Shown: one piece after another, positions 26,744 to 35,512 of the stretch | Numbering within the stretch: the stretch's first letter is position 1 | Layout of the letters: each line of letters opens with the position of its first letter | Source: Bacteroidia bacterium 43-41 | GTDB taxonomy: Bacteria; Bacteroidota; Bacteroidia; Bacteroidales; Dysgonomonadaceae | Length of the DNA stretch: 38,825 nucleotides | Direction of reading: 5' to 3' | NCBI GenBank assembly: GCA_001898165.1 | Contig: MKTD01000061.1 | Location: 1 to 38,825 of the forward strand | The notes under the pieces: generated by a model | What the model saw: only the letters and a program-made list of their open reading frames with translations | Databases searched by the model: none | Told to the model about the DNA's origin: nothing | Translations under genes and position numbers: made by a program

Positions 26744-27346
26744 ATGGCTAAAGTAAAAAAACATAACGTCCTTATCGATATGACCGCCATGAGCGATGTG
26801 ACGGTACTCCTGCTTACATTCTTCATGCTCACTTCAACCTTCCTGCCCCTGGAACCTGTCAGGGTAACCGCCCCGGCATCCATACTGGAATTCAAGGTGC
26901 CCGAATACAATGTGATCAATATCCTGGTCGATCTGCAGGGTAAAGTATTTGTTAGCATCGACCGGCCCGAAGTACGCATGAAAGCGCTGGAGAAGATGTC
27001 AGACGAATATGGGGTTACGCTGAACGACCGGCAAAAGAAAGCTTTTCTGGAACAGCCATTTATCGGTGTACCGATGAACCGTCTTCCCGCTTTTCTAGAT
27101 TTACCCCTCAGGGAGCAGGATGAAGCAATGAGGCAATACGGCATTCCAAGCGACAGCACAAACAACCAGTTTATTAACTGGGTGCGGACAGCAAGGGAAA
27201 TCGATAGTGAAATGAAAATAACGATAAAAGCCGACCAGGCAACCCCTTATCCGCTCATTGAGACGGTAATGAAAAACCTGGTAAAGATAAAGGCCAACCG
27301 TTATAGTTTGATAACCGTGCTCAGGGGCGCGCCGGAAGGGTTTTAA
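26744..27346 (+). CDS. exbD: ExbD/TolR-family protein, first copy
   Basis: The 200-residue protein has a short cytoplasmic N-terminus, one transmembrane helix (about 18-40: MSDVTVLLLTFFMLTSTFLP) with the essential membrane aspartate (Asp18), and a periplasmic domain. ExbD dimers sit in the ExbB pore and use proton flow to drive TonB. The periplasmic domain is longer than the 140-residue E. coli type, with an insert around residues 75-145 (RLPAFLDLPLREQDEAMRQY). Its gene follows exbB by 39 bases and is followed by a second, different exbD. Two unlike ExbDs next to one ExbB suggest a hetero-oligomeric channel. Confidence 0.93.
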   Translation: MAKVKKHNVLIDMTAMSDVTVLLLTFFMLTSTFLPLEPVRVTAPASILEFKVPEYNVINILVDLQGKVFVSIDRPEVRMKALEKMSDEYGVTLNDRQKKAFLEQPFIGVPMNRLPAFLDLPLREQDEAMRQYGIPSDSTNNQFINWVRTAREIDSEMKITIKADQATPYPLIETVMKNLVKIKANRYSLITVLRGAPEGF

Positions 27347-27367
27347 ATAACGTTTAATGGATAAATT

Positions 27368-28051
27368 ATGGCAAATATAGATACGGGCGGAGGCAAGGCA
27401 CAAAAAGGAAAGCCCAAGAAGATAACGCTACGCGTAGATTTCACCCCCATGGTGGATATGAACATGTTGCTTATTACATTCTTCATGCTTGTCACAACGC
27501 TTTCCAAACCACAGGTTATGGAGATCGCGATGCCTTCGGACCAGAAAGTAGAAGAAGACCAGGCGCCGAAGGTGAAAGAGTCGAAGGCGATCACCCTCCT
27601 GCTGGGAGGAGAAGACAAAGTTTATTATTATCCGGGCAAGCTCGACGAAAGTGCCTACAGCGATTATACTGTTTTAAAGGAAACAACCTATTCGTCCAAC
27701 ACCTCCAATGAAGGATTGCGGAGTATTCTCCTGGAACGGAACGAAAATGCCGTAAACCGGATGCGCGAGCTGAAACTCGAACGGGCGGAAAAAGGAAACA
27801 AGATGCCGGAGGAGGAGTTCCGTGAACGTTCAAAGGATATAAAAGGCGATATGAATGCCCTTACGGTGATCATCAAACCGATGTCAACATCCAATTATAA
27901 GAACCTGGTAGATGCCCTTGATGAGATGCAAATATGCAGCGTTGGAAAATACGCCATTGTAGATGTCACGGATGGTGACCGTTTCCTTGTAGAGAACTAT
28001 AAGACCAAGGGCGCTTACGGTGCGGCACACTTAGCGCCTCGCAACCAATAA
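27368..28051 (+). CDS. exbD: ExbD/TolR-family protein, second copy
   Basis: The 227-residue product has a basic N-terminus (GKAQKGKPKKITLRVDFTPM), one transmembrane helix carrying the conserved Asp (MVDMNMLLITFFMLVTTLSK) and a periplasmic domain with a charged stretch (about 120-155, NRMRELKLERAEKGNKMPEE) that is likely helical. The last part (NALTVIIKPMSTSNYKNLVD ALDEM in full) matches the ExbD/TolR beta-alpha fold. It is clearly a paralogue, not a recent duplicate, of the ExbD encoded 21 bases upstream. It probably shares the ExbB channel and helps energise TonB. Confidence 0.93.
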   Translation: MANIDTGGGKAQKGKPKKITLRVDFTPMVDMNMLLITFFMLVTTLSKPQVMEIAMPSDQKVEEDQAPKVKESKAITLLLGGEDKVYYYPGKLDESAYSDYTVLKETTYSSNTSNEGLRSILLERNENAVNRMRELKLERAEKGNKMPEEEFRERSKDIKGDMNALTVIIKPMSTSNYKNLVDALDEMQICSVGKYAIVDVTDGDRFLVENYKTKGAYGAAHLAPRNQ

Positions 28052-28069
28052 ATATAGACATCATATAAT

Positions 28070-28906
28070 ATGGATAAATTTATAAACATAAACTCCACTG
28101 AATGGTGCGACCTGATATTCGAAGGGAGGAATAAAGGATACGGCGCGTATAAATTGCGCCAAGCTTCATCCAAAAGGCATATTACCGCATTCCTTATAGT
28201 AGCGCTCATTACAGCAATTATCGCTGTAATGCCTCAATTGTACGGAGTGGTGGAGAACCTGACAAAAAGAGACCTCGGTCCCATGGAAGAGACGGTAGAA
28301 TTATCGAATCTGCCGATTGAGAAACAGGTTCCTGAGGAAAACATTATAAAACAGGAAGAGGCTCCCCCGCCACCCCCTTTGAAGTCAACCATCCAGTTTG
28401 TACCTCCAGTGATAGCAAAAGATGAAGAGGTAAGGGAGAATGAAAGCATGAAAACCCAAGAGGAGATACAGTCTTCCAAGCTTCAGATCTCCGTTGCTAA
28501 TGTCAAGGGTACCGACGAACAACATGGGATTGATATTGCCGAATTAAACCAGAACAAAGTGATCGTGGAGGAAAAGACAGATAACGAAAAGCCGTTTGAA
28601 GTGGTGGAAGAGAATCCCTCTTTTCCGGGCGGCCTTTCAGAATTGAATAAGTTTTTATCAGACAATATCAGATATCCGGTCATCGCCCAGGAGAACGGTA
28701 TCCAGGGCAGGGTGATCATCAAGTTCGTGGTTTCCAAAACCGGGAACATATCCGATGTACAGGTAGTACGTGGAGTTGACCCTTCACTCGACAAGGAAGC
28801 GGTCAGGGTAGTACAATCGATGCCGAAATGGATACCGGGGCGACAGAGAGGACAAGCGGTTCCTGTTTATTTCACTCTGCCGGTTGTATTTAAACTGCAA
28901 AATTAG
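28070..28906 (+). CDS. tonB: TonB-family energy-transducing protein
   Basis: The 278-residue protein has a cytoplasmic N-terminus typical of Bacteroidota TonB (EWCDLIFEGRNKGYGAYKLR), one transmembrane helix (about 38-58, HITAFLIVALITAIIAVMP), a periplasmic Pro/Glu-rich linker (EEAPPPPPLKSTIQFVPPVI) and a C-terminal TonB domain (about 190-278) with FPGGLSELNKFLSDNIRYPV, GRVIIKFVVSKTGNISDVQV and MPKWIPGRQRGQAVPVYFTL. It spans the periplasm and contacts TonB boxes of outer-membrane transporters. It lies 18 bases after exbD, as part of the same operon. It is the likely partner of the SusC encoded in this window and of others elsewhere. Confidence 0.95.
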   Translation: MDKFININSTEWCDLIFEGRNKGYGAYKLRQASSKRHITAFLIVALITAIIAVMPQLYGVVENLTKRDLGPMEETVELSNLPIEKQVPEENIIKQEEAPPPPPLKSTIQFVPPVIAKDEEVRENESMKTQEEIQSSKLQISVANVKGTDEQHGIDIAELNQNKVIVEEKTDNEKPFEVVEENPSFPGGLSELNKFLSDNIRYPVIAQENGIQGRVIIKFVVSKTGNISDVQVVRGVDPSLDKEAVRVVQSMPKWIPGRQRGQAVPVYFTLPVVFKLQN

Positions 28907-28928
28907 GGTTACGTCAAGAAAACGCGCT

Positions 28929-29144
28929 ATGGTACGATACAAAGTAAAAAGTAATATCAACATGAGAAGTTTCAAGCTGATCCGGGGCATAGTGATGGTC
29001 GGCATCTACCTGTCAGTCGCTTATTTATTGGTTTTCACTCCTTTGTTCCAGGGTAATATTTCCATAGGGATAAGGATTGCATTTGGGATTATCTTTACAG
29101 CCTACGGAATATTTAGAGGTTACAGGTTATGGAAAGAACAATGA
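28929..29144 (+). CDS. Small two-helix membrane protein of the TonB cluster
   Basis: The 71-residue protein has two hydrophobic segments (LIRGIVMVGIYLSVAYLLVF and IAFGIIFTAYGIFRGYRLW) around a short polar turn, so it is probably an integral membrane protein with both ends on one side. ATG 28929 follows the tonB stop by 22 bases; an in-frame ATG at 28962 (MRSFKLIRG) is a real alternative, giving 60 residues. Its stop overlaps the next start (ATGA at 29141-29144), so the two are translationally coupled. Similar small proteins recur between tonB and the PstS-like gene in Bacteroidales; their function is unknown. Confidence 0.8.
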   Translation: MVRYKVKSNINMRSFKLIRGIVMVGIYLSVAYLLVFTPLFQGNISIGIRIAFGIIFTAYGIFRGYRLWKEQ

Positions 29145-30160
29145 ATCGTATAAAACAAACCCCTTTATTATTTATTATTATCGGGGTGCTATTCCTGTCG
29201 TCCTGTCATAAAAGGTACACCAGAACAGACACAACGACCTCTGGCATAGCACAAATAGCTGTGGATGAAAGCTTTGCTCCCATAATTGAAGCCGAGATCA
29301 ACGTGTTTGAATCGCTCAACAGCGAGGCGGCCATCATCCCCGTTTATACTTCCGAACAAAACGCCTATGATTTGCTGATGGAGGACAGCATACGCCTGGT
29401 TATCGGGACCCGTTTGCTGACAGGCCGGGAGCAAGAGATAATCGAGAAGCGGAAACAACGCATACGCAGCCAGAAAATTGCTATTGACGGGATTGCCCTG
29501 ATTACACATAAAGAGAACAAAGACACCCTTTTGACAATAAACGACATAAGAAACATAATGTCCGGTGAAATCAAGAGCTGGAAACAGATAAACCCGGACT
29601 CGCCATTAGACTCTCTGGCCGTAATCTTCGACACGCCCAATTCGAGCATGGTCCGCTACATTCAGGATTCACTCTGCAACAAGCGCCCTTTTGGCAAAAA
29701 CGTGAAAGCCCTGTCAGCGGGCAGCTCATCGCCCGATATAACCCGGGTGAGTTCCCACGACAAAGTGATCGGATATGTCGCTTCACACCCGAACGCGTTG
29801 GGCTTTGTGGGCGTAAACTGGATCGCCAACCCTGTCGATACCACAAACCTCAGCTTTATCGATAAGGTGAACATCGTATCCGTAAGCAGTGCTACAAAGG
29901 CCACCCCCAACAACAGCTACAAGCCGCTTCCCTATCAATTGGCCCTGGAGGTGGCGCACAGGGAGTCGCCCCGGGAATTCCCAACGGGCGGTTACCCTCT
30001 GATACGCGATATATACATTATCATCACGGATGCTTCCGGTGGCTTGCCGTCCGGGTTCTTCAATTTTATCGCCGGCGACCGAGGACAACGGATCATATTG
30101 AAATCAGGCCTTCTGCCGGCAAACCGGCCAATCAGGTTAGTCCACATAACAGAAGATTGA
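29141..30160 (+). CDS. PstS-like substrate-binding lipoprotein
   Basis: The 339-residue product has a lipoprotein leader ending LFLSSC (Cys about 22) and a periplasmic-binding fold. Matches to PstS-type phosphate-binding proteins are IAVDESFAPIIEAEINVFES, RLVIGTRLLTGREQEII, IAIDGIALITH, LTINDIRNIMSGEIKSWKQI, SSMVRYIQD and a C-terminal GFFNFIAGDRGQRIILKSGL. No PstA, PstB or PstC permease gene is present nearby. ATG 29141 is preferred because it overlaps the previous stop; an in-frame ATG at 29129 adds four residues. In this operon it may bind phosphate or a phosphorylated or anionic ligand in support of outer-membrane transport or signalling; that role is inference. Confidence 0.88.
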   Translation: MNRIKQTPLLFIIIGVLFLSSCHKRYTRTDTTTSGIAQIAVDESFAPIIEAEINVFESLNSEAAIIPVYTSEQNAYDLLMEDSIRLVIGTRLLTGREQEIIEKRKQRIRSQKIAIDGIALITHKENKDTLLTINDIRNIMSGEIKSWKQINPDSPLDSLAVIFDTPNSSMVRYIQDSLCNKRPFGKNVKALSAGSSSPDITRVSSHDKVIGYVASHPNALGFVGVNWIANPVDTTNLSFIDKVNIVSVSSATKATPNNSYKPLPYQLALEVAHRESPREFPTGGYPLIRDIYIIITDASGGLPSGFFNFIAGDRGQRIILKSGLLPANRPIRLVHITED

Positions 30161-30185
30161 AAAAATTAAACATAAACCGACAAAA

Positions 30186-31862
30186 ATGAAAAAAAGTCAC
30201 TTATCCGTTCTCATTTTTTTTCTCTTTGCCTGCCTGAACGCATGGAGCCAGGGCGAAAAAGGAGTAGAATTATTTCTCCTGGATTATTTTGATGAAGCAA
30301 AGGAGACCTTTGAACAATCGGCGTCCCGGGATCCGGATCTCTCATACTATTTTTTAGGTGAGATAGCGCTCCGGAAAAGTAACTCGAAAGAAGCAGCAAT
30401 CTATTTCGAAAAAGGAATTTCAGCCGACGCCGGCGCCGTTTACTGCCGGATAGGCAAAACTAAACTGGATTTAAAGTCAAATCCGGAAGAGTTTAAAAAA
30501 AGCATAAAGGACATTGCCAATAAAAACAAGAAAAAGGCACCAGTCCTCTTAGCCGCCGCACAAGCATACCTTCACAACAATATGCCCGGGGAAGCGGAAG
30601 CCATGTTGTCCATGGCGCGTAATGCCGACAAAGCATACCCTTATATTTATATCTTCGAGGGTGACCGGTTAAAAGAAAAAGGGGAAGCGGGGGAGGCCGC
30701 CACACAATATGAACAAGCCATTAATTTCGACCCGAAATGTGCCGTAGCCTACATAAAAAAATCAATGGTTTATGAATCCATTTCGCCAACCGCTGCGATC
30801 AACACGCTGGTAAGCGGATTGGAAGCGAACCCCAATAATATACTGATTGGAAGGTATCTGGCCCGGAGTTATTACAAAAACGGATTTTACAAACAGGCAA
30901 TTGCCGAATATGAAAAATTAAACCGCAACGAAGTATTGCAATCCGAAGATTTGAGGAATTACGCAGCAAGCCTTTACTTCGCGGAGAAATACAACGAAGC
31001 GTTGGCTACGCTTACCCGGATTATATCGAATGAGCCTGATCATCCGGCAGTAAACCGGTTATTGATGTACACTCAGGATAAATTAAAAAACTATGACGCA
31101 GTCGTAACTATCGGTAGAAAGTTTTTCAGCCTGCCGGCCGATGGAAACAATGTCAATTATCTGGCAAGCGATTACACCGTATGGGCCAATGCACTGATAG
31201 CCAAAGGACAAATAGATGAAGCCATAGAAGCATACAAAAAAGCTGTGGACGCTGACGCCGCGGGAGAAACACTCTGTAAAGAGATCGCCGTTAAGCTTGC
31301 CGGTATCGACAAGACGGCCGACGCGGCGGATTTTTATCAGAAATATATAGAAACGGCATCCAATAAGGATGCTTTCGATTACCTGCAATTGGGTATCTAT
31401 TATTACCGGACGGCAAGTGACTTCTCAGCAAAGACGGCAGCCGCCGAAAAAGTCCAGACCGGCGCGGGAGGCAATGCCACGGCACTAAAAGAAAGTACGG
31501 TCCAATATGTATCCAAAGCCGACGCGGCATTCGCCAAAGTAATTGAGCTTGCACCCGATAATTATCAGGGATATTATTGGCGGGCCAATGCCAATACGCT
31601 GTTGGACCCCGACCTGTCGAAAGGATTGGCCAACGAGGATTATTCGAAAACGATCGAAATGTTAGTTGTAAGCGGCGATAAGGATAACCAAAGCAAACTG
31701 ATAGAGGCTTACCGCTATTTCTCCATCTACTATTTGTACCGGTTCGACGCGAACAAACAGGCGGGGGATAAAAATAAAGCCAAAGAATATGCGGACAAGG
31801 TCTTGCAACTGAAACCGGACGACGAAACGTCCCTGAAAATAGTGGAAATATTGAAAAAGTGA
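30186..31862 (+). CDS. Tetratricopeptide-repeat periplasmic protein
   Basis: The 558-residue protein has a signal peptide (cut near ACLNAWSQ, about residue 20) and TPR-type helical repeats through most of its length: YFDEAKETFEQSASRDPDLS, GEAATQYEQAINFDPKCAVA, YKQAIAEYEKLNRNEVLQSE, YNEALATLTRIISNEPDHPA and QIDEAIEAYKKAVDADAAGE. It is alanine- and lysine-rich and has no enzyme motif. TPR proteins of this kind act as scaffolds. It starts 25 bases after the PstS-like gene and ends the TonB operon at a strong hairpin, so it probably organises or stabilises the complex in the periplasm. Confidence 0.9.
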   Translation: MKKSHLSVLIFFLFACLNAWSQGEKGVELFLLDYFDEAKETFEQSASRDPDLSYYFLGEIALRKSNSKEAAIYFEKGISADAGAVYCRIGKTKLDLKSNPEEFKKSIKDIANKNKKKAPVLLAAAQAYLHNNMPGEAEAMLSMARNADKAYPYIYIFEGDRLKEKGEAGEAATQYEQAINFDPKCAVAYIKKSMVYESISPTAAINTLVSGLEANPNNILIGRYLARSYYKNGFYKQAIAEYEKLNRNEVLQSEDLRNYAASLYFAEKYNEALATLTRIISNEPDHPAVNRLLMYTQDKLKNYDAVVTIGRKFFSLPADGNNVNYLASDYTVWANALIAKGQIDEAIEAYKKAVDADAAGETLCKEIAVKLAGIDKTADAADFYQKYIETASNKDAFDYLQLGIYYYRTASDFSAKTAAAEKVQTGAGGNATALKESTVQYVSKADAAFAKVIELAPDNYQGYYWRANANTLLDPDLSKGLANEDYSKTIEMLVVSGDKDNQSKLIEAYRYFSIYYLYRFDANKQAGDKNKAKEYADKVLQLKPDDETSLKIVEILKK

Positions 31863-31881
31863 ATAACAGATCAATGAAAAT

Positions 31882-31923
31882 AAAAAACCTCCGATATGTT
31901 CGAAAACATACCGGAGGTTTTTT
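31882..31923. terminator. Strong bidirectional terminator
   Basis: AAAAAACCTCCG...TATGTT pairs with AACATA...CGGAGGTTTTTT around CGAA. With A-runs on one side and T-runs on the other it can stop transcription in both directions: the TonB operon on the plus strand and the tRNA on the minus strand, whose 3' end is six bases away. Confidence 0.85.
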
Positions 31924-31928
31924 CAAGG

Positions 31929-32002
31929 TGGTCCCACTTGGGCTTGAACCAAGGACCCCATGATTATGAGTCATGTGCTCTAACCAGCTGAGCTATAGGA
32001 CC
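31929..32002 (-). tRNA. tRNA with anticodon CAU (elongator Met or Ile2)
   Basis: Read on the minus strand, the 74 bases fold as a standard cloverleaf. The acceptor is GGTCCTA/TGGGACC, the D-arm GCTC/GAGC, the anticodon stem CATGA/TCATG with loop CTCATAA (anticodon CAT at 31966-31968), and the T-arm CTTGG/CCAAG with loop TTCAAGC. The discriminator is A and CCA is not encoded. A CAT anticodon can belong to elongator methionine tRNA or to Ile2, in which the C is changed to lysidine. The initiator form is unlikely because the first pair is a normal G-C and the anticodon stem lacks three consecutive G-C pairs. Confidence 0.93.
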
Positions 32003-32123
32003 TTATAAAAAGCATGCAAATAAAAATCGCAAACTATGAGATCTTTTCGACCCGTACTTTTGTTGAAAGCGGGTGCAATATTACTACTTTTTTTGCAAAT
32101 TACCAAATCGGGATGCATTAAAC

Positions 32124-33977
32124 TTAATTTTCACCTGGCTCTATCCAGTCGCCGTTGTCTTTTATCAACTGAATGAGATGTTCCACGGCTTCTTCCTGTG
32201 GAATATTTTTCTCCACCAACTCTTTTTTCTTGTAAAGCGATATCTTTCCGTGCTCAGCCCCCACATAGCCATAATCGGCATCGGCCATTTCGCCCGGGCC
32301 ATTCACGATACAACCCATCACCCCTATTTTCAGGTGTTTAAGGTGTGAGAAATGTTTCTTCACCATCGCCACGGTCGTTCGTAAATCAAACAACGTGCGC
32401 CCGCAGCTGGGACAAGAAATAAACTCTGTTTTGCTGGTGCGTACACGAGCCGCCTGAAGGATGCCAAAGGCATAGGAATCGAGTGCGGCGATATCAATTC
32501 TCCCCACGTTAGTTATCATGATCCCGTTTCCGAAACCATCTAGCAGGAGAGTTCCGAAATCAACTCCGGCTTTAACCTGTATATCTTCGGCGAGATCTTC
32601 CGAGTAACCGCGTTGCAGAATTACCGGAACATCACAGTGTTCGTTCAGCAGTTTATGGAAAAATGCCCGCTGCTCTCCCACTCCGTTCACATGATCGGTT
32701 TTAAGTACGACAACCACCTTCTCCGTATTTTTCAGAAGGAATAAAACCTCGTCGGTCAGTTGCGGATAAGAGAGTTGCAGAAATTTGACAGCGGCCCGGC
32801 AATCCTTAATATCCGAAATATTTTCTGTTGTAAACATCGGAAAATTATCTATCTTATCTTCCCAGTTTACAAAATCCACTATCGACTTCATCCCTTTAGG
32901 AAAGTCACCGGGAACTTTATTGCCCACGTAAATAAAATCGGGAATAAAATGCGGATGGATAGACATATCGGTTGTCGCACTTCTGTCGGAAATAACTACC
33001 GGAACAAATCCTCCGCCAATATTTCTTACGGCATGAGTTTCCCTTTTGTCGGTTGAAAATGCGGAGAAGCCGGGATAAAGCGTACCATTGATGGGCTCAT
33101 GCCCTTTTCTTTTCATCACATAATCCACTATTTTGCGGGCTACGGGAACTTCCGCTTCAGGATCTTCGCTCAACGACACCCTGACCGTATCGCCCAAACC
33201 GTCGGAGAGTAACGCGCCGATGCCCACCGCCGATTTCATACGTCCGTCTTCGCCGTCGCCGGCTTCGGTTACACCAAGGTGCAAAGGGAAATGTATATCT
33301 TCCTTATCCATCGTATCCACCAACAAACGGACAGCCTTGGTCATCAGCAACGTGTTGGACGCTTTCATCGATATAACAATATCCGTAAAGCCTTCGTCCA
33401 TGGCAATACGCAAGTACTCCATACACGATTCCACCATCCCTTCGGGCGTATCGCCAAAGCGGGTCATGATCCTGTCAGACAGCGACCCGTGATTCACGCC
33501 GATGCGCACAGCCGTACCGTGTTCTTTACAAATTTGCAGAAAAGGAACTACCTTGGAACGGATTTTTTCCAATTCCTCTCTATATTCCTCATCGGTATAT
33601 TCTACAACCGCAAAAGTCTTTTGTTTATCCACAAAGTTCCCCGGATTGATGCGTACTTTTTCGGCAACAGTGGCGGCCACATGGGCAGCACGCGGATTAA
33701 AATGAATGTCGGCCGATAGCGGCGTAGTATATCCTTTCTCTCTTAGTTGCTGATGAATATTGCGCAAGTTATCCGCTTCGCGAACACCTTGCGTGGTTAA
33801 ACGAATCAGGTCGGCACCCGCGGCAATAATCCTCTCGCATTGGGCAACACTGCCTTCGGTATCGAGGGTATTGGTATTGGTCATTGTTTGCACAATAACC
33901 GGATAATTACCGCCCATGGTGATGTTTCCGATATGCACATCGATGGTTGGACGGCGATGATAATTGAAATAATCCAT
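32124..33977 (-). CDS. ispG: 4-hydroxy-3-methylbut-2-en-1-yl diphosphate synthase, long form
   Basis: This 617-residue enzyme carries out the penultimate step of the MEP isoprenoid pathway, reducing MEcPP to HMBPP with a [4Fe-4S] cluster. The N-terminal TIM barrel shows GNYPVIVQTMTNTNTLDTEG, LIRLTTQGVREADNLR and VRIGVNHGSLSDRIM. The C-terminal cluster domain has CPSCGRTLFDL and GVMGCIVNGPGEMADADYGY. Between them lies the large extra domain (about residues 285-475) found in Bacteroidota, Chlamydiae and plants, which explains the length against about 370-400 for the short form. ATG 33977 (MDYFNYHRRPTIDVHIG) is chosen over 34022. It is cytoplasmic, intact and a housekeeping gene. Confidence 0.97.
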   Translation of the reverse strand: MDYFNYHRRPTIDVHIGNITMGGNYPVIVQTMTNTNTLDTEGSVAQCERIIAAGADLIRLTTQGVREADNLRNIHQQLREKGYTTPLSADIHFNPRAAHVAATVAEKVRINPGNFVDKQKTFAVVEYTDEEYREELEKIRSKVVPFLQICKEHGTAVRIGVNHGSLSDRIMTRFGDTPEGMVESCMEYLRIAMDEGFTDIVISMKASNTLLMTKAVRLLVDTMDKEDIHFPLHLGVTEAGDGEDGRMKSAVGIGALLSDGLGDTVRVSLSEDPEAEVPVARKIVDYVMKRKGHEPINGTLYPGFSAFSTDKRETHAVRNIGGGFVPVVISDRSATTDMSIHPHFIPDFIYVGNKVPGDFPKGMKSIVDFVNWEDKIDNFPMFTTENISDIKDCRAAVKFLQLSYPQLTDEVLFLLKNTEKVVVVLKTDHVNGVGEQRAFFHKLLNEHCDVPVILQRGYSEDLAEDIQVKAGVDFGTLLLDGFGNGIMITNVGRIDIAALDSYAFGILQAARVRTSKTEFISCPSCGRTLFDLRTTVAMVKKHFSHLKHLKIGVMGCIVNGPGEMADADYGYVGAEHGKISLYKKKELVEKNIPQEEAVEHLIQLIKDNGDWIEPGEN

Positions 33978-34039
33978 TATAAATACTTTTATGTAAAACA
34001 GTTCAAAACAGTTTCTAAACAACCGAACAGTGCAAAAGT

Positions 34040-34408
34040 TTAGAGAATCTCAATCCAGTATCCGTCCGGATCGATGATAAAATACAAACCCATGGATTCA
34101 TTTTCGTAACAGACGCACCCCATTTCTTTGTGATAGGCTCTTATCCGGTCATAATCTCCGGCTACCCGCACACACAAATGCTGTTCGTTGTCGCCCATGT
34201 TGTAGGGCCTGTCCCAATCCCGGAGCCAGGTCAACTCGAGTGTAAAACCGGTTTCACCGTCGCCCAGATAAACCAAGATAAACGATCCGTCTGAAGCTTC
34301 TTTTCTTCTGACTTCTTTTAATCCCAGTGCCTTATCGTAGAATTCGATACTTCTTTGAAGATCAAACACATTGATGTTGTAATGATCAAATCTGCTTTTA
34401 ATTTCCAT
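34040..34408 (-). CDS. VOC-family protein, glyoxalase I-like
   Basis: The 122-residue protein consists of two beta-alpha-beta-beta-beta units, the VOC (glyoxalase/bleomycin resistance) fold. Candidate metal ligands follow the glyoxalase I order: His8 or 9 (RFDHYNINV), Glu (FTLELTWLRDWD), His (NEQHLCVRV) and Glu near the end (DGYWIEIL). LELTWN-type and IxDPDGYxIE motifs recall lactoylglutathione lyase, which detoxifies methylglyoxal; many related proteins have other substrates. The gene lies 62 bases upstream of ispG on the same strand and may share its transcript. The family is sure; the exact reaction is probable. Confidence 0.87.
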   Translation of the reverse strand: MEIKSRFDHYNINVFDLQRSIEFYDKALGLKEVRRKEASDGSFILVYLGDGETGFTLELTWLRDWDRPYNMGDNEQHLCVRVAGDYDRIRAYHKEMGCVCYENESMGLYFIIDPDGYWIEIL

Positions 34409-34424
34409 ATTATTTTAAATGATT

Positions 34425-34536
34425 AGAGCCAAGAGCCAAGAACCAAGACTGACAGAACGAAAAACGAAAAATTATAAACTCTTCACCTTGAATTCTGAAT
34501 CTTGAACCTTGAACTTTGAACTTTAAACCTTGAACC
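34425..34536. repeat. Two short degenerate tandem repeats
   Basis: Bases 34425-34449 contain three near-copies of AGAGCCA, and 34486-34536 contain about seven imperfect copies of CTTGAAC (variants ending T or A). Between them the sequence is A-rich. Such heptad tracts are common between Bacteroidota genes and could vary in copy number. No CRISPR-like spacer pattern is present. Confidence 0.75.
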
Positions 34537-34541
34537 ACGGC

Positions 34542-35267
34542 TTATAATTCAAACGATTGCCCTTTCTTATACACACTAAGATAGGTACAGTTTTGCAACT
34601 TGGCATACCTGCTGAACGCGTTTGCTTTTTCGTAATTTTCGCCAAAATGCATCGGCAGAAAATAATCGGTGGATATCCTGTTTACGAATTGTTCGGCTCC
34701 GAGCATGTAGTCTTTTCCCAACCTGGGGTCAATAGGGAACATGGTCAGGTAAAGTTGATCTATATTTTCTGCCAACAATTCCAATTGACAAAGATAACTA
34801 TTCTCGTAACCCGCAGACTCAAGCATAGGTACTTCTTCGTTCCAATGCCAGTTGTTGAGATCTCCGGCGTGAAAAAAACGTTGCCCCGAAACATCCACCA
34901 AAAACGATCCACCGGTATCGGTTGAGCCGAACGCTCTTACTTTTAACCGGTTGTCTTCGTAATCCTCAAGCTTATCGAGAAAAATGATATTGTGACAAAC
35001 TGAAATTTCCCGGTTCCCCATTACTTCTTTTGAAAAAATATACTTCACATTTGTTTTCCTTAACCCCCATCTCAATATTTCCGGATTAAAGTGATCGGGA
35101 TGCGAATGTGTGCAAAAGACATATAGATCCTCCGGCTTCTCAAGCAGATAGTCATTTATCCAAAAACGTCCGTCGTCTCTTTTTTCGTCTTTATAAAAAT
35201 CGAAAATAATTGAAAACCCATCAAATTCAAGCAAATAGCAACTGTGAAAAATATAGGTAACTGTCAT
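34542..35267 (-). CDS. Metallo-beta-lactamase-fold hydrolase (UlaG-like)
   Basis: The 241-residue protein has the metal-binding motif THSHPDHF (about residues 53-60), then FHAGDLNNWHWNE with the bridging Asp, and a late MPMHFGEN with the last His. The N-terminus (YIFHSCYLLEFDGFSIIFDF) matches the UlaG-type beta-lactamase_2 subgroup with a conserved His/Ser pair. Such enzymes hydrolyse lactones or phosphoesters, but the substrate cannot be assigned. It has no signal peptide and is likely cytoplasmic. It is separated from the VOC gene by the heptad repeats and is transcribed in the same direction. Confidence 0.88.
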   Translation of the reverse strand: MTVTYIFHSCYLLEFDGFSIIFDFYKDEKRDDGRFWINDYLLEKPEDLYVFCTHSHPDHFNPEILRWGLRKTNVKYIFSKEVMGNREISVCHNIIFLDKLEDYEDNRLKVRAFGSTDTGGSFLVDVSGQRFFHAGDLNNWHWNEEVPMLESAGYENSYLCQLELLAENIDQLYLTMFPIDPRLGKDYMLGAEQFVNRISTDYFLPMHFGENYEKANAFSRYAKLQNCTYLSVYKKGQSFEL

Positions 35268-35472
35268 AATTTACATCATAATTACTCATTATAACAATTC
35301 TATGGGATTTTGTTCATCTTAACGGCTTTAAAATTTGATAAAAACTGTGAAAAGCTTGTCTTTGTGAAGGTCCGGCAGGGAGCATTTGTCGAAAAACGCA
35401 CCTTAGACCAATTTATTCACATTTCACAAAACATATTTGCCTCAAAAGTGTTTCAATATTGCACATTGTTTA

Positions 35473-35480
35473 TATTTTTG
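35473..35480 (+). promoter_or_regulatory. Bacteroidota -7 promoter box upstream of fabI
   Basis: TATTTTTG followed by TGC matches TAnnTTTG and lies 32 bases before the fabI ATG. No clear -33 element is seen. The rest of the 245-base gap after the metallo-hydrolase holds no recognisable gene. Confidence 0.6.
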
Positions 35481-35512
35481 TGCAGTTTTTTATTCAATAA
35501 ACAAAAGTCAAA

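Noticed and set aside
31291-31974. 227-codon minus-strand frame
   Set aside because: It is antisense to the TPR gene and runs through the terminator and part of the tRNA; the residue pattern is not protein-like.
33133-33719. Two overlapping plus-strand frames of 119 and 146 codons
   Set aside because: Both are shadows of ispG on the other strand.
34425-34536. Possible CRISPR array
   Set aside because: Units are seven bases, contiguous and degenerate, with no spacers and no cas genes nearby.
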